Of a stretch of DNA of 64,000 nucleotides, positions 1-9,211 are shown piece after piece. The stretch's first letter is position 1. The number at the start of each line of letters is the position of its first letter. Below the pieces are notes generated by a model. It was given only the letters and a program-made list of their open reading frames with translations. It had not been told where the DNA came from and did not search any database. Location of the stretch: NCBI GenBank assembly GCA_023251555.1, contig JAHEYN010000002.1, forward strand, positions 62,001-126,000, in the 5' to 3' direction. Origin of the DNA: Bacteroidota bacterium (GTDB taxonomy: Bacteria > Bacteroidota > Bacteroidia > AKYH767-A > JAHEYN01). Both the position numbers and the translations under genes were made by a program.

Positions 1-1670
1 CGACTGCCAGCACTTCAGGGATTGCCTCCGGCGGTTTTCAGAATACCTTCGGCGGAAATAACCCCCCGTTTGATCTTTATGATGCATTTCTTGTAAAGTT
101 TGACTCCGGCGGGAACCGTGTATGGGCAACTTACTACGGGGGTACTGCAAGTGAAACGGCTAATGGTGTTGCCGTTGATGCTTCCGGAAACATATATCTG
201 GTGGGAACGACCAATTCTACCAGCAATATTGCTACGGCAGGATCCTACCAGACTACTCTTGCAGGCGGCAGCGGTACCGATGCATTTCTTGTGAAGTTCA
301 ATTCTGCCGGTGCCCGGCAGTGGGCTACTTATTATGGGGGCACCCAGAACGGAGATAACGGAAGTGCCGTGGCAGTGGACCCTGCGGGGAATGTATACAT
401 AGTCGGGCAAACCTATAACAGTAATAACATTGCTTCGGGAGGATTTCAGAACACATTCGGGGGAACAGGAGGAGGAGTAAATGATGCATTTCTTGTGAAA
501 TTCAATTCTGCCGGGACCCGGCAGTGGGCCACTTACTACGGCGGAAGCGGGAATGATGTAGGCTACGGTGTTGTTGCCGATGCATCGGGGAATATCTATA
601 TGTCCGGGCAGACATCAAGTACTGCCGGGATTGCTTCTGCAGGCGCTTTTCAGACAGCATTCGGGGGCGGAGGTGCAGGGGGCAACGCGGATAATTTTCT
701 TGTAAAATTCGGATCAGCCGGGAACCGTGTATGGGGAACATATTACGGTGGTTCTGACGCCGATGAAGGCGGCAGGGTAGCCCTGGATGCAACAGGGACT
801 TATATATTTCTTTCCGGTGGTACATACAGCACCAATGCTATTGCTACAAGCAACGGCTTTCACAGCGTACTCGGGGGATCGGAGGATATTTATGTGGCGA
901 AGTTTGATAATGCCGGGACCCGGATATGCGGTACATATTACGGAGACAACACCACTTCTGACGAAGAAGATGACCATGTGGCTGTGGATCCTTCCGGGAA
1001 TGTATACCTATCCGGCGAAACTCCCAACCCTGCCAATATTGCCTCCGGCGGATTCCAGAACTCATACGGCGGCGGTGCGCTTGACGCATTCCTTGTAAAA
1101 CTGACCTCCAACTGCGTTGCGTTACCGGTAGAGTTCCTGTCTTTTACCGGGAAAAATAAAGACGGCAAAAACCGGCTTGAATGGCGGACAGCCAGCGAAA
1201 GAAACAGCGCATATTTCATCCTTGAAAGAAGCTCCGATGGCAGCGAATTTGAATATGTATGGAAGACAAGAGGGGCAGGGAATTCCACGCGTTTGAACAT
1301 TTATTCATTTACCGATGAAGATCCTCTGCCGGGCATAAATTATTACCGCCTGTCAGGCGTTGATTATGAAGGAGCATACACATATTCTCAGGTGATTGCT
1401 TTTGAAAATTACCGCCCTTTCAGTATTTCAGTATTTCCGGACCCTGCAAAAGACATAATAAACTGCTCCATTACGCTTGTGGCAAATAGTAACATTGAGA
1501 TTTCTATAGTTGACATGCTTGGGAATACTGTAATTCAGGAGAGGCCTTTTAAGGCATTAAAAGGAAATAATAAAATCACTCCTGATATCAGCGGCTTATC
1601 CCCGGGAATGTACTTTATCAGCATCAGTGCTGAGGAGAAACAAACACAGCTTAAATTCGTAAAACAATAA
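1..1670 (+). CDS. SBBP-repeat T9SS surface protein, 5' partial
   Basis: The reading frame is open to the left edge (codons start at base 3), so the N-terminus and signal peptide lie outside the window. The visible part has about seven beta-propeller units of roughly 55-60 residues, each with a core like DAFLVKFNSAGxRQWATYYGG followed by VAVDxxGNVY; this is the SBBP (seven-bladed-propeller-associated) repeat. After it comes the module shared by all large secreted proteins here (starting at VALPVEFLSFTG, about base 1117), then a T9SS type A sorting domain ending in LKFVKQ. It is probably exported by the Sec and type IX systems and attached to the cell surface or released. Substrate or ligand is unknown. 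The next paralogue starts 24 bases downstream, so the genes are probably co-transcribed. Confidence 0.9.
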   Translation, partial: TASTSGIASGGFQNTFGGNNPPFDLYDAFLVKFDSGGNRVWATYYGGTASETANGVAVDASGNIYLVGTTNSTSNIATAGSYQTTLAGGSGTDAFLVKFNSAGARQWATYYGGTQNGDNGSAVAVDPAGNVYIVGQTYNSNNIASGGFQNTFGGTGGGVNDAFLVKFNSAGTRQWATYYGGSGNDVGYGVVADASGNIYMSGQTSSTAGIASAGAFQTAFGGGGAGGNADNFLVKFGSAGNRVWGTYYGGSDADEGGRVALDATGTYIFLSGGTYSTNAIATSNGFHSVLGGSEDIYVAKFDNAGTRICGTYYGDNTTSDEEDDHVAVDPSGNVYLSGETPNPANIASGGFQNSYGGGALDAFLVKLTSNCVALPVEFLSFTGKNKDGKNRLEWRTASERNSAYFILERSSDGSEFEYVWKTRGAGNSTRLNIYSFTDEDPLPGINYYRLSGVDYEGAYTYSQVIAFENYRPFSISVFPDPAKDIINCSITLVANSNIEISIVDMLGNTVIQERPFKALKGNNKITPDISGLSPGMYFISISAEEKQTQLKFVKQ

Positions 1671-1694
1671 TCCATTATTAAAATCACTCCCGTC

Positions 1695-4640
1695 ATGAAA
1701 AAAAACTTCCGTAAAACCAAAGTCTTCTTACTGTTGCTTGCCCTGAGTACTGTGGTGTTCGCTTTTCGTAAAGCAGAAAATATGCAGGTGGCAGGAGCCG
1801 GTAATAAGAAAAACAGTTTGCCGGCTCTTGTGAGCGGGATGCTGAAACATAAAACCCCTGAGGGGGCTTCTGTGCGGAAGCCTACCCCTGAAGAAAAGAA
1901 GCTGATTATTGATCAGCTTGAAAACCTCCCTTTCATGTTCCTCGGAAACCGGGGGCAGTGGGCTGATGCAGTTCTCTACTCCGGCTATGCACAGGGAATT
2001 GCATTCGGTTTCATGAAAGATAAAATCGGATTTTATTCTTCGAGAGAAGTGGAAAATGAGGAAGCGGAACACCACATGCCCGGGACGCGGGAAAGGTCGG
2101 AATACCAAACGCTCATCTGGTTTATGAGTTTTGAAGGAATGCAGAAAGATGCGGAGGTTGTTGCATCAGGGGAACAAGACAGCAGGACGAATTTTATCAT
2201 GGGCAACGACGCCTCAAAGTATGCAATAAATGTTCCCGAATATGCAATGCTTGAATACCGTGGTGTATATAATAAAACCGACTTCCGCTTTCACGGGTTT
2301 GATAAGCAGGCGAGCCGCCTGAAATACGACGTTGTACTGTACCCCGGGGCCAATGTTAGTGATATCCGTATGAAGTATGCAGGTATCGAAGGGCTGAACA
2401 TAAATGCCGCCGGAGAACTCGAAATAAAAAATCAATGGGGTTCCATCAGGGATGCAAAACCATACAGTTACCAGATGCTCAACGGGGAGAAGCATGAAGT
2501 GGATGTGCGGTATGAACTGAAAGATGACCATACCCTCGGCTATAAGATTTATGGCACTTACGATAAACACAACACCCTTGTTATTGATCCCTTTACCAAT
2601 ATATGGGGTACCTACATGAAAGAAACCAGTGCGGGAAATAACTACACTTACGATATGTGTATAGACGCTGCCAGCAATGTGTATATAACAGGAAGAGGAC
2701 AGTCGTTTACCACTACAGCTGGCGCTTTTATGACAAGTCCCGGCGGAGTGGGGGTAGGAAGATGGGATGCCTGGATTACCAAGCTGAGTGTTGTAGGGAC
2801 TATAGGAGCAGCAGGCTACACTACCTGGGTTGGGGGCAACGATGATGAACAGGCCTTTGGGATAGCTGCCAACGCCTCGGGGGAAGCATACATAACAGGT
2901 TTTACGAGCTCCACGAATTTCCCTACAAAAGCGGGGGCATATAAAACCACCAATGCAAGCGCCTCACATCTTGCATTTGTCACAAAGCTCAATTCCGCAG
3001 GGACCGCCCTGGTGTACTCCACCTACCTTGGAGGTGCTGGCAGCGGAACGGATGCGTATGATATTGCGCTGAACAGTGCCGGGGATGCATACGTGGTTGG
3101 AACAACGCTTGAGGCAGGCTTCCCCGCTACTGCAGGATCTTTTCAAACAGCAAGCAAAGGCGGCCAGGAAGGCTTTGCGGCCAAGATCAGCAATACCGGG
3201 GGGTTATCCTATGCTACCTATCTCGGGGGAACCCCTGATATGTTCGCCACTATGGGAGACGATTATTGCTATGGGGTGGCCGTGAATCAGACTACAGGGG
3301 ATGTGTACATAGCGGGGAATACCAACTCTACCGACTTTCCCACAACGGCCGGATGCTATCAGCCTGCGATTTATGTGAACGGCCCCGGGTTCGGATCCCC
3401 CAACTATTGTGATGCTTTTGTAACAAAAATAGGCGCCACCCTTGCAGGGCCATTGTCATACTCCACTTACCTCGGCGGCACAGACCAGGATATACTGGGA
3501 GATAACGGCCCGGATATAGGCGGGACTACACTCGCTGTGAACAGCACAACGGGAGAAGCTTATGTTTCGGGGTATACCTCTTCTGCCAACTTTCCGACGG
3601 TGAATGCTTACCAGGGAACCAATGGAGGAGGGAATGTTTTTGTTTCGAGACTAAATGCCACAGGAACTTCCCTCCTGTGGTCAACATTTTACGGGGGCAA
3701 CGCAGGGGAATCTAATCAGAGTATTGCTATAAACAGCAAAGGAGAAGTTTACCTGGCCGGCATGACATATTCTAATAACCTGACGGGGACTACAGGAAAT
3801 TACCAGACAGCCCTTGCCGGAAGCGGTGATTATTTTGTCGCGCATTTTAATTCAACAGGCACCACACTGGGCTGCGGTGCAAGTTATTTCGGAACCGGGG
3901 GAGTAAACGGTCTTGAAGAAGTCCGCACTTCCCTTGCATTAATCCAGGGAGGGTCTTTCGATACAATTCTGATTTCAGGTACGACCCATGCAACAAACTT
4001 CTCTACCGTAACAGCAGGAACTTACCAGGCAACGCAGTCCTGGGCAGGGAATGATCATCCTGTCCTTTGGAAAATGGTTGTCTGTCCGGTCGTATTGCCT
4101 GTAGAAATTTTATCCTTTACAGGACACAATGAAAAGGGACATAACTTTCTCGAATGGCTTACAGCAAGCGAAACGAATAATGCCTGGTTCGTTATAGAAA
4201 AAAGTGATGATGGTGAGAATTTCGAAGAAATCGGTAAGATAAAGGGAGCCGGAAACTCCGTGGACAAGAAATTCTACTCTTATACGGATGAAAATCCATT
4301 CGCAGGAATCAGCTATTACCGCCTCCGGCAAGTGGATTATGACGGGTATTACACGTACTCGAAAACCATCTCTCTTACAAACGCAATAATTTATCCTTTG
4401 GCAGTAAGTCCTAACCCTGCCAGGGATATGCTGAACTATGATCTTGATCTTACAACCCAGGCAGACTTGAATATTTGTGTAACGGATTTGCCCGGGAAGA
4501 TTGTGCGGCAGGAGCAGGTAAAGGGTTCTGCGGGAAAAAGCAAATCCGGGTTTGACATCAGCAGCCTGGCACCGGGAATGTATTTCTTCTGTATCAGTTC
4601 CCCCGCACTGCACAGCCGGGTTAAATTCGTTAAGCAGTAA
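1695..4640 (+). CDS. SBBP-repeat T9SS surface protein
   Basis: This is a complete 981-residue secreted protein. Residues 1-25 form a signal peptide (MKKNFRKTKVFLLLLALS...). Residues ~60-300 are the beta-rich domain that commonly precedes SBBP repeats, with the motif FLGNRGQW and the end VIDPFTNIWGTY. Residues ~300-810 are SBBP-like propeller repeats of the form YSTYLGG...GDAYVVGTT. From about 815 there is the common C-terminal module (LPVEILSFTGHNEKG, WLTASETNNAWF) and then a T9SS type A sorting domain ending VKFVKQ. It lies 24 bases after the preceding paralogue and 11 before the next. Function beyond surface display or adhesion cannot be inferred. Confidence 0.92.
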   Translation: MKKNFRKTKVFLLLLALSTVVFAFRKAENMQVAGAGNKKNSLPALVSGMLKHKTPEGASVRKPTPEEKKLIIDQLENLPFMFLGNRGQWADAVLYSGYAQGIAFGFMKDKIGFYSSREVENEEAEHHMPGTRERSEYQTLIWFMSFEGMQKDAEVVASGEQDSRTNFIMGNDASKYAINVPEYAMLEYRGVYNKTDFRFHGFDKQASRLKYDVVLYPGANVSDIRMKYAGIEGLNINAAGELEIKNQWGSIRDAKPYSYQMLNGEKHEVDVRYELKDDHTLGYKIYGTYDKHNTLVIDPFTNIWGTYMKETSAGNNYTYDMCIDAASNVYITGRGQSFTTTAGAFMTSPGGVGVGRWDAWITKLSVVGTIGAAGYTTWVGGNDDEQAFGIAANASGEAYITGFTSSTNFPTKAGAYKTTNASASHLAFVTKLNSAGTALVYSTYLGGAGSGTDAYDIALNSAGDAYVVGTTLEAGFPATAGSFQTASKGGQEGFAAKISNTGGLSYATYLGGTPDMFATMGDDYCYGVAVNQTTGDVYIAGNTNSTDFPTTAGCYQPAIYVNGPGFGSPNYCDAFVTKIGATLAGPLSYSTYLGGTDQDILGDNGPDIGGTTLAVNSTTGEAYVSGYTSSANFPTVNAYQGTNGGGNVFVSRLNATGTSLLWSTFYGGNAGESNQSIAINSKGEVYLAGMTYSNNLTGTTGNYQTALAGSGDYFVAHFNSTGTTLGCGASYFGTGGVNGLEEVRTSLALIQGGSFDTILISGTTHATNFSTVTAGTYQATQSWAGNDHPVLWKMVVCPVVLPVEILSFTGHNEKGHNFLEWLTASETNNAWFVIEKSDDGENFEEIGKIKGAGNSVDKKFYSYTDENPFAGISYYRLRQVDYDGYYTYSKTISLTNAIIYPLAVSPNPARDMLNYDLDLTTQADLNICVTDLPGKIVRQEQVKGSAGKSKSGFDISSLAPGMYFFCISSPALHSRVKFVKQ

Positions 4641-4651
4641 AATATCCGAAA

Positions 4652-7453
4652 ATGAAAATTAGAATACCCAATTCAATTTTGCTTCTTACAGCAAGTATTT
4701 TTCTGACAGGCTATGTTGCCAATGCATCCTCCCTGCGCGGCAATGGGATAGAATTTATTCCCAACCGGGGGCAGGTGGTTGATGACCGCGGGCAAAAGAG
4801 ACCCGACATACTTTACGTGGCGGATGAAAGCAATGCGAAGATATTTCTCCGGACAGGGGGAATAAGCTATGTTATGACCGGCCTGAAAGATGCGGGCCGT
4901 CTTGAAGAACTTGAAGAAGACCTGGAAGCTAAGGGTGTAAGCAGGGTTCACATAGCAGAAGCCATGGACAGCCTTCGCAAACAATTAATGGCATACTCCC
5001 AGCGGGTGGATATGGAGTTTTCAGGAAGCAGCCCCTTTGCACAAACGAGTACCGACAATTATACGGAGGGCTACTATAATTATTATTACAAGCAATGTCC
5101 ACAGGGAATTACAGGAGTGCGGGGCTGTGGCAAAGTCACCTACCATGAAATCTATCCCGGCACGGATGTAAGTTTTTACGGCGGGAAAGACGGCGGTCTT
5201 GAGTATGACTTTATCCTGAAGCCGGGGGCAGAGGTGGATCTTATAAATTTAAAATATACCGGGGCAGAGTCACTTTCTCTGGAGAGCGATGGAAAATTAC
5301 AGGTGAAAATGAAAACCGGGGAGACACGGGAGCGAATTCCGGCAGCTTACCAGTTTATCAATGGCAGTAAAAAGTTTATTCCGGCCGGCTATAAATTAGA
5401 CGGGCAGTCTGTAAAAATACAGGTTGGGAATTACGACAAAACGCAGCCTCTTGTAATAGACCCGTGGACAACCTGGATTACATATTTTGGTGGCAGCAGT
5501 GATGAGTACACCGGTGGAGTTGCTGCAGACGCCAGCGGAAATATTTTTGTTTCCGGGTATACCGCATCTGCCAATTTTCCCGCATCTGCAGGCTACCAGA
5601 TGACCTGTGCTTCCTGCGGCGGATTTAACTATCCTGATGCGTTTGTTGTGAAGCTGAGCAATGCAGGAGCCCGCATCTGGGCCACTTATTACGGAGGTTC
5701 TGATATTGAAAACAGTTTTGGCATCGCTTCGGATGCCAGCGGTAATGTTTTTATTGACGGATGGACTTACTCCAATGACTTCCCTGTGTCCGGCGGTTAC
5801 CAGATGACCTGTGCTTCCTGCGGGAGCGGCAGCATGTTCGGGGGGCAGCCTGATGCATTCCTTGTAAAGCTTAATAGTGCGGGAGCGCGCCAGTGGGCTA
5901 CGTTCTATGGGGGTACCAGTACGGAGTATGCTTACGGACTGGCTTCGGATGTCAGCGGGAATGTGTTTTTCACAGGCTCGGCTTACTCTGCCGATTTCCC
6001 TGTGGTCTCCGGCCAGCAGATGACTTGTGCATCATGCGGGGTTGGTTACCTTGATGCCTTTCTCGTAAAGTTTAACGGGGCGGGTGCACGCCAGTGGGCT
6101 ACGTTTTACGGAGGTGCCAAGGATGAGGAAGGGATGGGTGTGGGTGCCGATGCGGGGGGAAATGTGTCCTTTACAGGATACACTTACTCAAGTGATTTCC
6201 CTGTGGCGTCCGGGTACCAGGCGAGCTGCGCTTCCTGTGCTTCCAATAAAAAGGATGCTTTCGTGGTATTGTTTAACGGGGCGGGAGTCCGGCAATGGGG
6301 TACTTTCTACGGTGGCAACCTTGATGAAACCGGTCACTCCCTTGCGACTGACCCGGGAGGAAATGTCTATGTCTCAGGTGAAACATATTCTACGAATTTT
6401 CCTGTACTCTCCGCCTACCAGGGAACTCTCTCGGGAGGAGGGAACAGCGATGGATTCCTGATGAAATTTAACGGGGGCGGCACACGCCAGTGGGCAACCT
6501 ATTACGGGGGCGGCAACTATGAAGAAAACACAGGCGTTGCCGTAGATCAGACCACCAGCAATGTTTTTGCAACGTATGAAACATACAGCACAAATTTTCC
6601 GGTCACCGGCGGAGCATGCCAGTCTGCTTCGGGAGGCGGCTCGGAAGACCACAGCCTTGTTTCCTTCAGTTCTGTCGGCAGCCGCCTGGGAGCAACCTAT
6701 GTTGGTGGAAGCGGGCACGAGGAGATGGGAGGCTTTTCTTCTTCGTCAATCGTTTCTGCCGGGTCCTGTGTTTACATTGCCGGGTACACCCCGGGAAGCT
6801 ACCCGGTAACGGCAGGAGGCTTCCAGACAAATTACGGCGGTGGAACCTATGACATTGTGGTTGCCCAGTTGCCTAATGACTGCAGCTGCAACGGCACCTG
6901 CACAGTATTGCCTGTGGAACTTCAGTCATTTACAGGACATTGCGAAGGGGATATTAATCTTTTAGAATGGACCACTGCAAGCGAAACGAGCAATGCATGG
7001 TTTATTATTGAAAGAAGCAATGATGGGGAACACTTTGAAGAGATCGGAAAAAAAATGGGCTCGGGAAATTCCGAGCAGAAAGAATACTATTCTTATACAG
7101 ACCAAAACCCCTTTCCGGGAACAAATTATTACCGCCTGAAACAAATTGATTTTTCCGGTGACTTCTCTTACTCGAATACAATCTCCATCATCCGGTCTCC
7201 CGGTCATCAAATCCTCATTTATCCCAACCCTGCAGGTGCTGCTCTGAACTGTGGATTTTACAATACTGCAAATGAGACTGCAAGTTTCACAGTAACAGAT
7301 ATTATCGGGAATATTCTTAGGGAAGAACGGGTGAAAGTTGTCAGGGGGCAGAATAATTTTACGGTCGGGACAGCTGGCTTATCTCCGGGCATGTATATCC
7401 TGAATCTTTACCTATCAGGAAGGTCGCTGCAATCCAAGTTTATAAAACAATAA
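4652..7453 (+). CDS. SBBP-repeat T9SS protein with CxxC-containing blades
   Basis: This 933-residue protein has a signal peptide (residues 1-25), a pre-propeller domain with FIPNRGQVV at about residue 30, then at least seven SBBP blades (about 270-745), the shared C-terminal module (LPVELQSFTGH) and a T9SS domain ending SKFIKQ. Four consecutive blades carry an inserted loop QMTCASCG or close variant (encoded near 5600, 5810, 6020 and 6225). The neighbouring paralogues lack these cysteines. In an exported protein the paired cysteines could form disulfides or bind metal; this is inference. It is the last gene of the first block of the array. Confidence 0.92.
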   Translation: MKIRIPNSILLLTASIFLTGYVANASSLRGNGIEFIPNRGQVVDDRGQKRPDILYVADESNAKIFLRTGGISYVMTGLKDAGRLEELEEDLEAKGVSRVHIAEAMDSLRKQLMAYSQRVDMEFSGSSPFAQTSTDNYTEGYYNYYYKQCPQGITGVRGCGKVTYHEIYPGTDVSFYGGKDGGLEYDFILKPGAEVDLINLKYTGAESLSLESDGKLQVKMKTGETRERIPAAYQFINGSKKFIPAGYKLDGQSVKIQVGNYDKTQPLVIDPWTTWITYFGGSSDEYTGGVAADASGNIFVSGYTASANFPASAGYQMTCASCGGFNYPDAFVVKLSNAGARIWATYYGGSDIENSFGIASDASGNVFIDGWTYSNDFPVSGGYQMTCASCGSGSMFGGQPDAFLVKLNSAGARQWATFYGGTSTEYAYGLASDVSGNVFFTGSAYSADFPVVSGQQMTCASCGVGYLDAFLVKFNGAGARQWATFYGGAKDEEGMGVGADAGGNVSFTGYTYSSDFPVASGYQASCASCASNKKDAFVVLFNGAGVRQWGTFYGGNLDETGHSLATDPGGNVYVSGETYSTNFPVLSAYQGTLSGGGNSDGFLMKFNGGGTRQWATYYGGGNYEENTGVAVDQTTSNVFATYETYSTNFPVTGGACQSASGGGSEDHSLVSFSSVGSRLGATYVGGSGHEEMGGFSSSSIVSAGSCVYIAGYTPGSYPVTAGGFQTNYGGGTYDIVVAQLPNDCSCNGTCTVLPVELQSFTGHCEGDINLLEWTTASETSNAWFIIERSNDGEHFEEIGKKMGSGNSEQKEYYSYTDQNPFPGTNYYRLKQIDFSGDFSYSNTISIIRSPGHQILIYPNPAGAALNCGFYNTANETASFTVTDIIGNILREERVKVVRGQNNFTVGTAGLSPGMYILNLYLSGRSLQSKFIKQ

Positions 7454-7462
7454 ATAAAATTC

Positions 7463-7513
7463 CACTATTTTCTTTTTGCACTGACGCCCCCTGACCGCAA
7501 AGGTGTTCGTTGT
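7463..7513 (-). repeat. Truncated attC-like half site after the VOC gene
   Basis: Read on the minus strand just after the VOC gene, this stretch (CACCTTTGCGGTCAGGGGGC, then TCAGTG and AAAAAGAAAATA) closely matches the left half of the palindromic site at 44359-44492 (GGGCTTTGCGGTCAGGCGGG, then TCAGTG and AAAAGAAAATAT). The complementary right half is absent; the sequence runs straight into the 3' end of the SBBP gene. The likely reading is a broken cassette-end site. The match is by eye. Confidence 0.5.
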
Positions 7514-7520
7514 TTTCTGA

Positions 7521-7958
7521 TTATATTTTTCCGTTATATTTTGGATCAAAATCCACCATCCATTCAATACCGAATTTGTCTCTAAACATTCCAAAATATG
7601 AACCCCATGGACTGTCGCCAATAGGCGCTTCAATATTTCCGCCTGCTGAAAGTCCGCTAAATAACCTGTCGGCTTCTTCACGACTTTCTGCGCTAATGGA
7701 TATTTTAGACCTGTTTTCATTTTCATTTACCTGACCCATACTTTCCGGAACGTCGTTGGCCATTAAAATGTTTTTGCCAACAGGCAAAGCAATGTGCATT
7801 ATTTTATTTGCTTCATTTTCTGCAACTGGAAATTCAGGGCTTGATATGTCTCTGAAACGCATAATCTTTGCGAACTCTCCGCCAAATACTGATTTGTAAA
7901 AATTGAATGCTTCTTCAGCATTTCCGTTAAAGTTAATGTGTGGATTGATTAGCGCCAT
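7521..7958 (-). CDS. VOC-family (PhnB-like) protein
   Basis: This 145-residue protein belongs to the vicinal-oxygen-chelate superfamily, PhnB/3-demethylubiquinone-methyltransferase-like branch. It starts INPHINFNGNAEEAFNFYKSVFGG and ends WGSYFGMFRDKFGIEWMVDF, both typical. Length fits a single two-module VOC domain. Members bind metals or small molecules and some give antibiotic resistance; the substrate here is unknown. The gene stands alone on the minus strand between the secreted-protein array and a PD-(D/E)XK-like gene, and is followed by a half attC-like site. It may therefore be a captured cassette rather than a core gene. Confidence 0.88.
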   Translation of the reverse strand: MALINPHINFNGNAEEAFNFYKSVFGGEFAKIMRFRDISSPEFPVAENEANKIMHIALPVGKNILMANDVPESMGQVNENENRSKISISAESREEADRLFSGLSAGGNIEAPIGDSPWGSYFGMFRDKFGIEWMVDFDPKYNGKI

Positions 7959-8075
7959 AATTTTAAATTGTTTTTAAAATTTATTCGAGGGGCAGTACAA
8001 TCTTATAAACGGTAGATAAGTGCCGGTTTGGTTATATAGCTCAAAGCTACATCAATATTCAGACGAAGGCACAGC

Positions 8076-8172
8076 CTTCGCCTAACTCCTGAGATAAAAT
8101 GCGCTGAACAGGAGCGCACAGTTCGGAGCTTTGCACCTGTGCATTTGAGCCTTCCTGCTCACGTTTAATGTA
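8076..8172 (-). repeat. Possible degenerate attC-like site
   Basis: On the minus strand this interval begins at the stop codon of the PD-(D/E)XK-like gene (CATTAAACGTGAGCAGGA) and ends with TCAGGAGTTAGGC. GTTAGGC fits the attC core consensus GTTRRRY. Internal pairing is weak (GAGCAGGA against TCCTG), unlike the clear palindromes at 44-48 kb, so this is tentative. A separate small hairpin, CGAAGGC-ACA-GCCTTCG, overlaps its left edge near 8063-8079. Confidence 0.3.
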
Positions 8173-8800
8173 ATACTCTCTTCTGAATATCGAAATAAAA
8201 TTGTCGGGTATGTTCTTTCTTAAATCTCGATAGACCGTCGTATGAAAGTTTATTCGATGTCAGATGTTTCAACGGTATTAAAAATAATTCGTCAGGATTC
8301 TCAGGTTCTCCGCCAAGCCCCAAAGCAATATAAACAGACGTCTTTCTTTCTGTTTCAAATTGTTTGTAATTGTGTAGTTGTCTTTCTTTCGCTAGTTCAA
8401 CGTATCCATTATAAAGGCCACTTCTATATTTACATTCTAAGGCAAATCTCGTTGAAAAACCTTTCATATGAAATTCTAATTCTAAATCTGGATTCATATT
8501 CGATTCGGCATAAACGCCATCTATGTACTTGTCACTTCTCCATTCTTTAACAGTAAAATAATTTTTGTCGAACTTTTTAACTATAAATTTCTCGAACTTG
8601 TCTCCCTTTTCTTTTAAGAAGTCTGTGGATACTTGCTCGCGCGCTCCACGTGACTTTCTGCTTTTTGCTTCAACGTAGAGTTTGGGTACTTTTTTTCCGT
8701 CTATTCCACGCAATCCTTCTTGAAATGGTTCTTTGAAATATGGTTTCCAAATCACAATATAAAGTATATAACCAATAATGATTATTAATATCAGCTCCAT
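8165..8800 (-). CDS. Membrane-anchored PD-(D/E)XK nuclease-like protein
   Basis: I do not recognise a named family. Residues 1-18 are a single N-terminal membrane segment (MELILIIIIGYILYIVIW). Residues ~65-205 resemble a PD-(D/E)XK nuclease fold: GDKFEKFIVKKF (E70) as the first helix, NPDLELEF (D105), then FALECKYRSG (E122, K124), and a later QLHNYKQF helix. The D...ExK spacing is compatible with a catalytic centre. A membrane-tethered nuclease-like protein could act in DNA processing or defence, but this is inference. The stop codon lies at the edge of a possible attC-like sequence, and the gene is AT-richer than the secreted-protein genes beside it. Confidence 0.6.
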   Translation of the reverse strand: MELILIIIIGYILYIVIWKPYFKEPFQEGLRGIDGKKVPKLYVEAKSRKSRGAREQVSTDFLKEKGDKFEKFIVKKFDKNYFTVKEWRSDKYIDGVYAESNMNPDLELEFHMKGFSTRFALECKYRSGLYNGYVELAKERQLHNYKQFETERKTSVYIALGLGGEPENPDELFLIPLKHLTSNKLSYDGLSRFKKEHTRQFYFDIQKRVLH

Positions 8801-8914
8801 TCGGTTGTTAAAGCGATAGTGTTAGATTCAATTAGTAGCGTGTTATTTTCAATTTTTAAAGTTCTAGATTCTTATGTATCTGTCAAGCTGGAGATCGCTG
8901 AGCAGGTAGAAAAT

Positions 8915-9199
8915 CTATTCTGTTTCTTTCCGCAAGAGCTGCCTTTCAAAAGCCTCATCTGAAACAGACTCAACCGATTTTATTTCCGGGACGGCGTGTA
9001 TGACAGCCTGTTCAATACCTGCTTTCAGCGTCATCATGCTCATAGCACAGGAGCGGCAGGCGCCGTGCAGGCGGAGCTGCAGGGTCATGTCTCCCGTAAC
9101 TCCTATGACGGACACATTGCCCCCGTCGGCCTCAAGATAGGGGCGGATTTGCGTAAGGGCATTCTCAATACGTTCAAGCAGGCGGGGATCCTTGTTCAC
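8915..9199 (-). CDS. NifU C-terminal domain iron-sulfur scaffold protein
   Basis: This 94-residue protein is a stand-alone NifU C-terminal (Nfu-type) domain. It shows IRPYLEADGGNVSVIGV and the cluster-binding pair HGACRSCAMSMMTLKAGIE (C48, C51). Such proteins carry a [4Fe-4S] cluster and pass it to target enzymes. The gene begins 12 bases after the mrp-type gene, so the two probably form a Fe-S maturation operon in the cytoplasm. Both cysteines are present, so it should be functional. Confidence 0.93.
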   Translation of the reverse strand: MNKDPRLLERIENALTQIRPYLEADGGNVSVIGVTGDMTLQLRLHGACRSCAMSMMTLKAGIEQAVIHAVPEIKSVESVSDEAFERQLLRKETE

Positions 9200-9211
9200 T
9201 TACCGTGGGAG

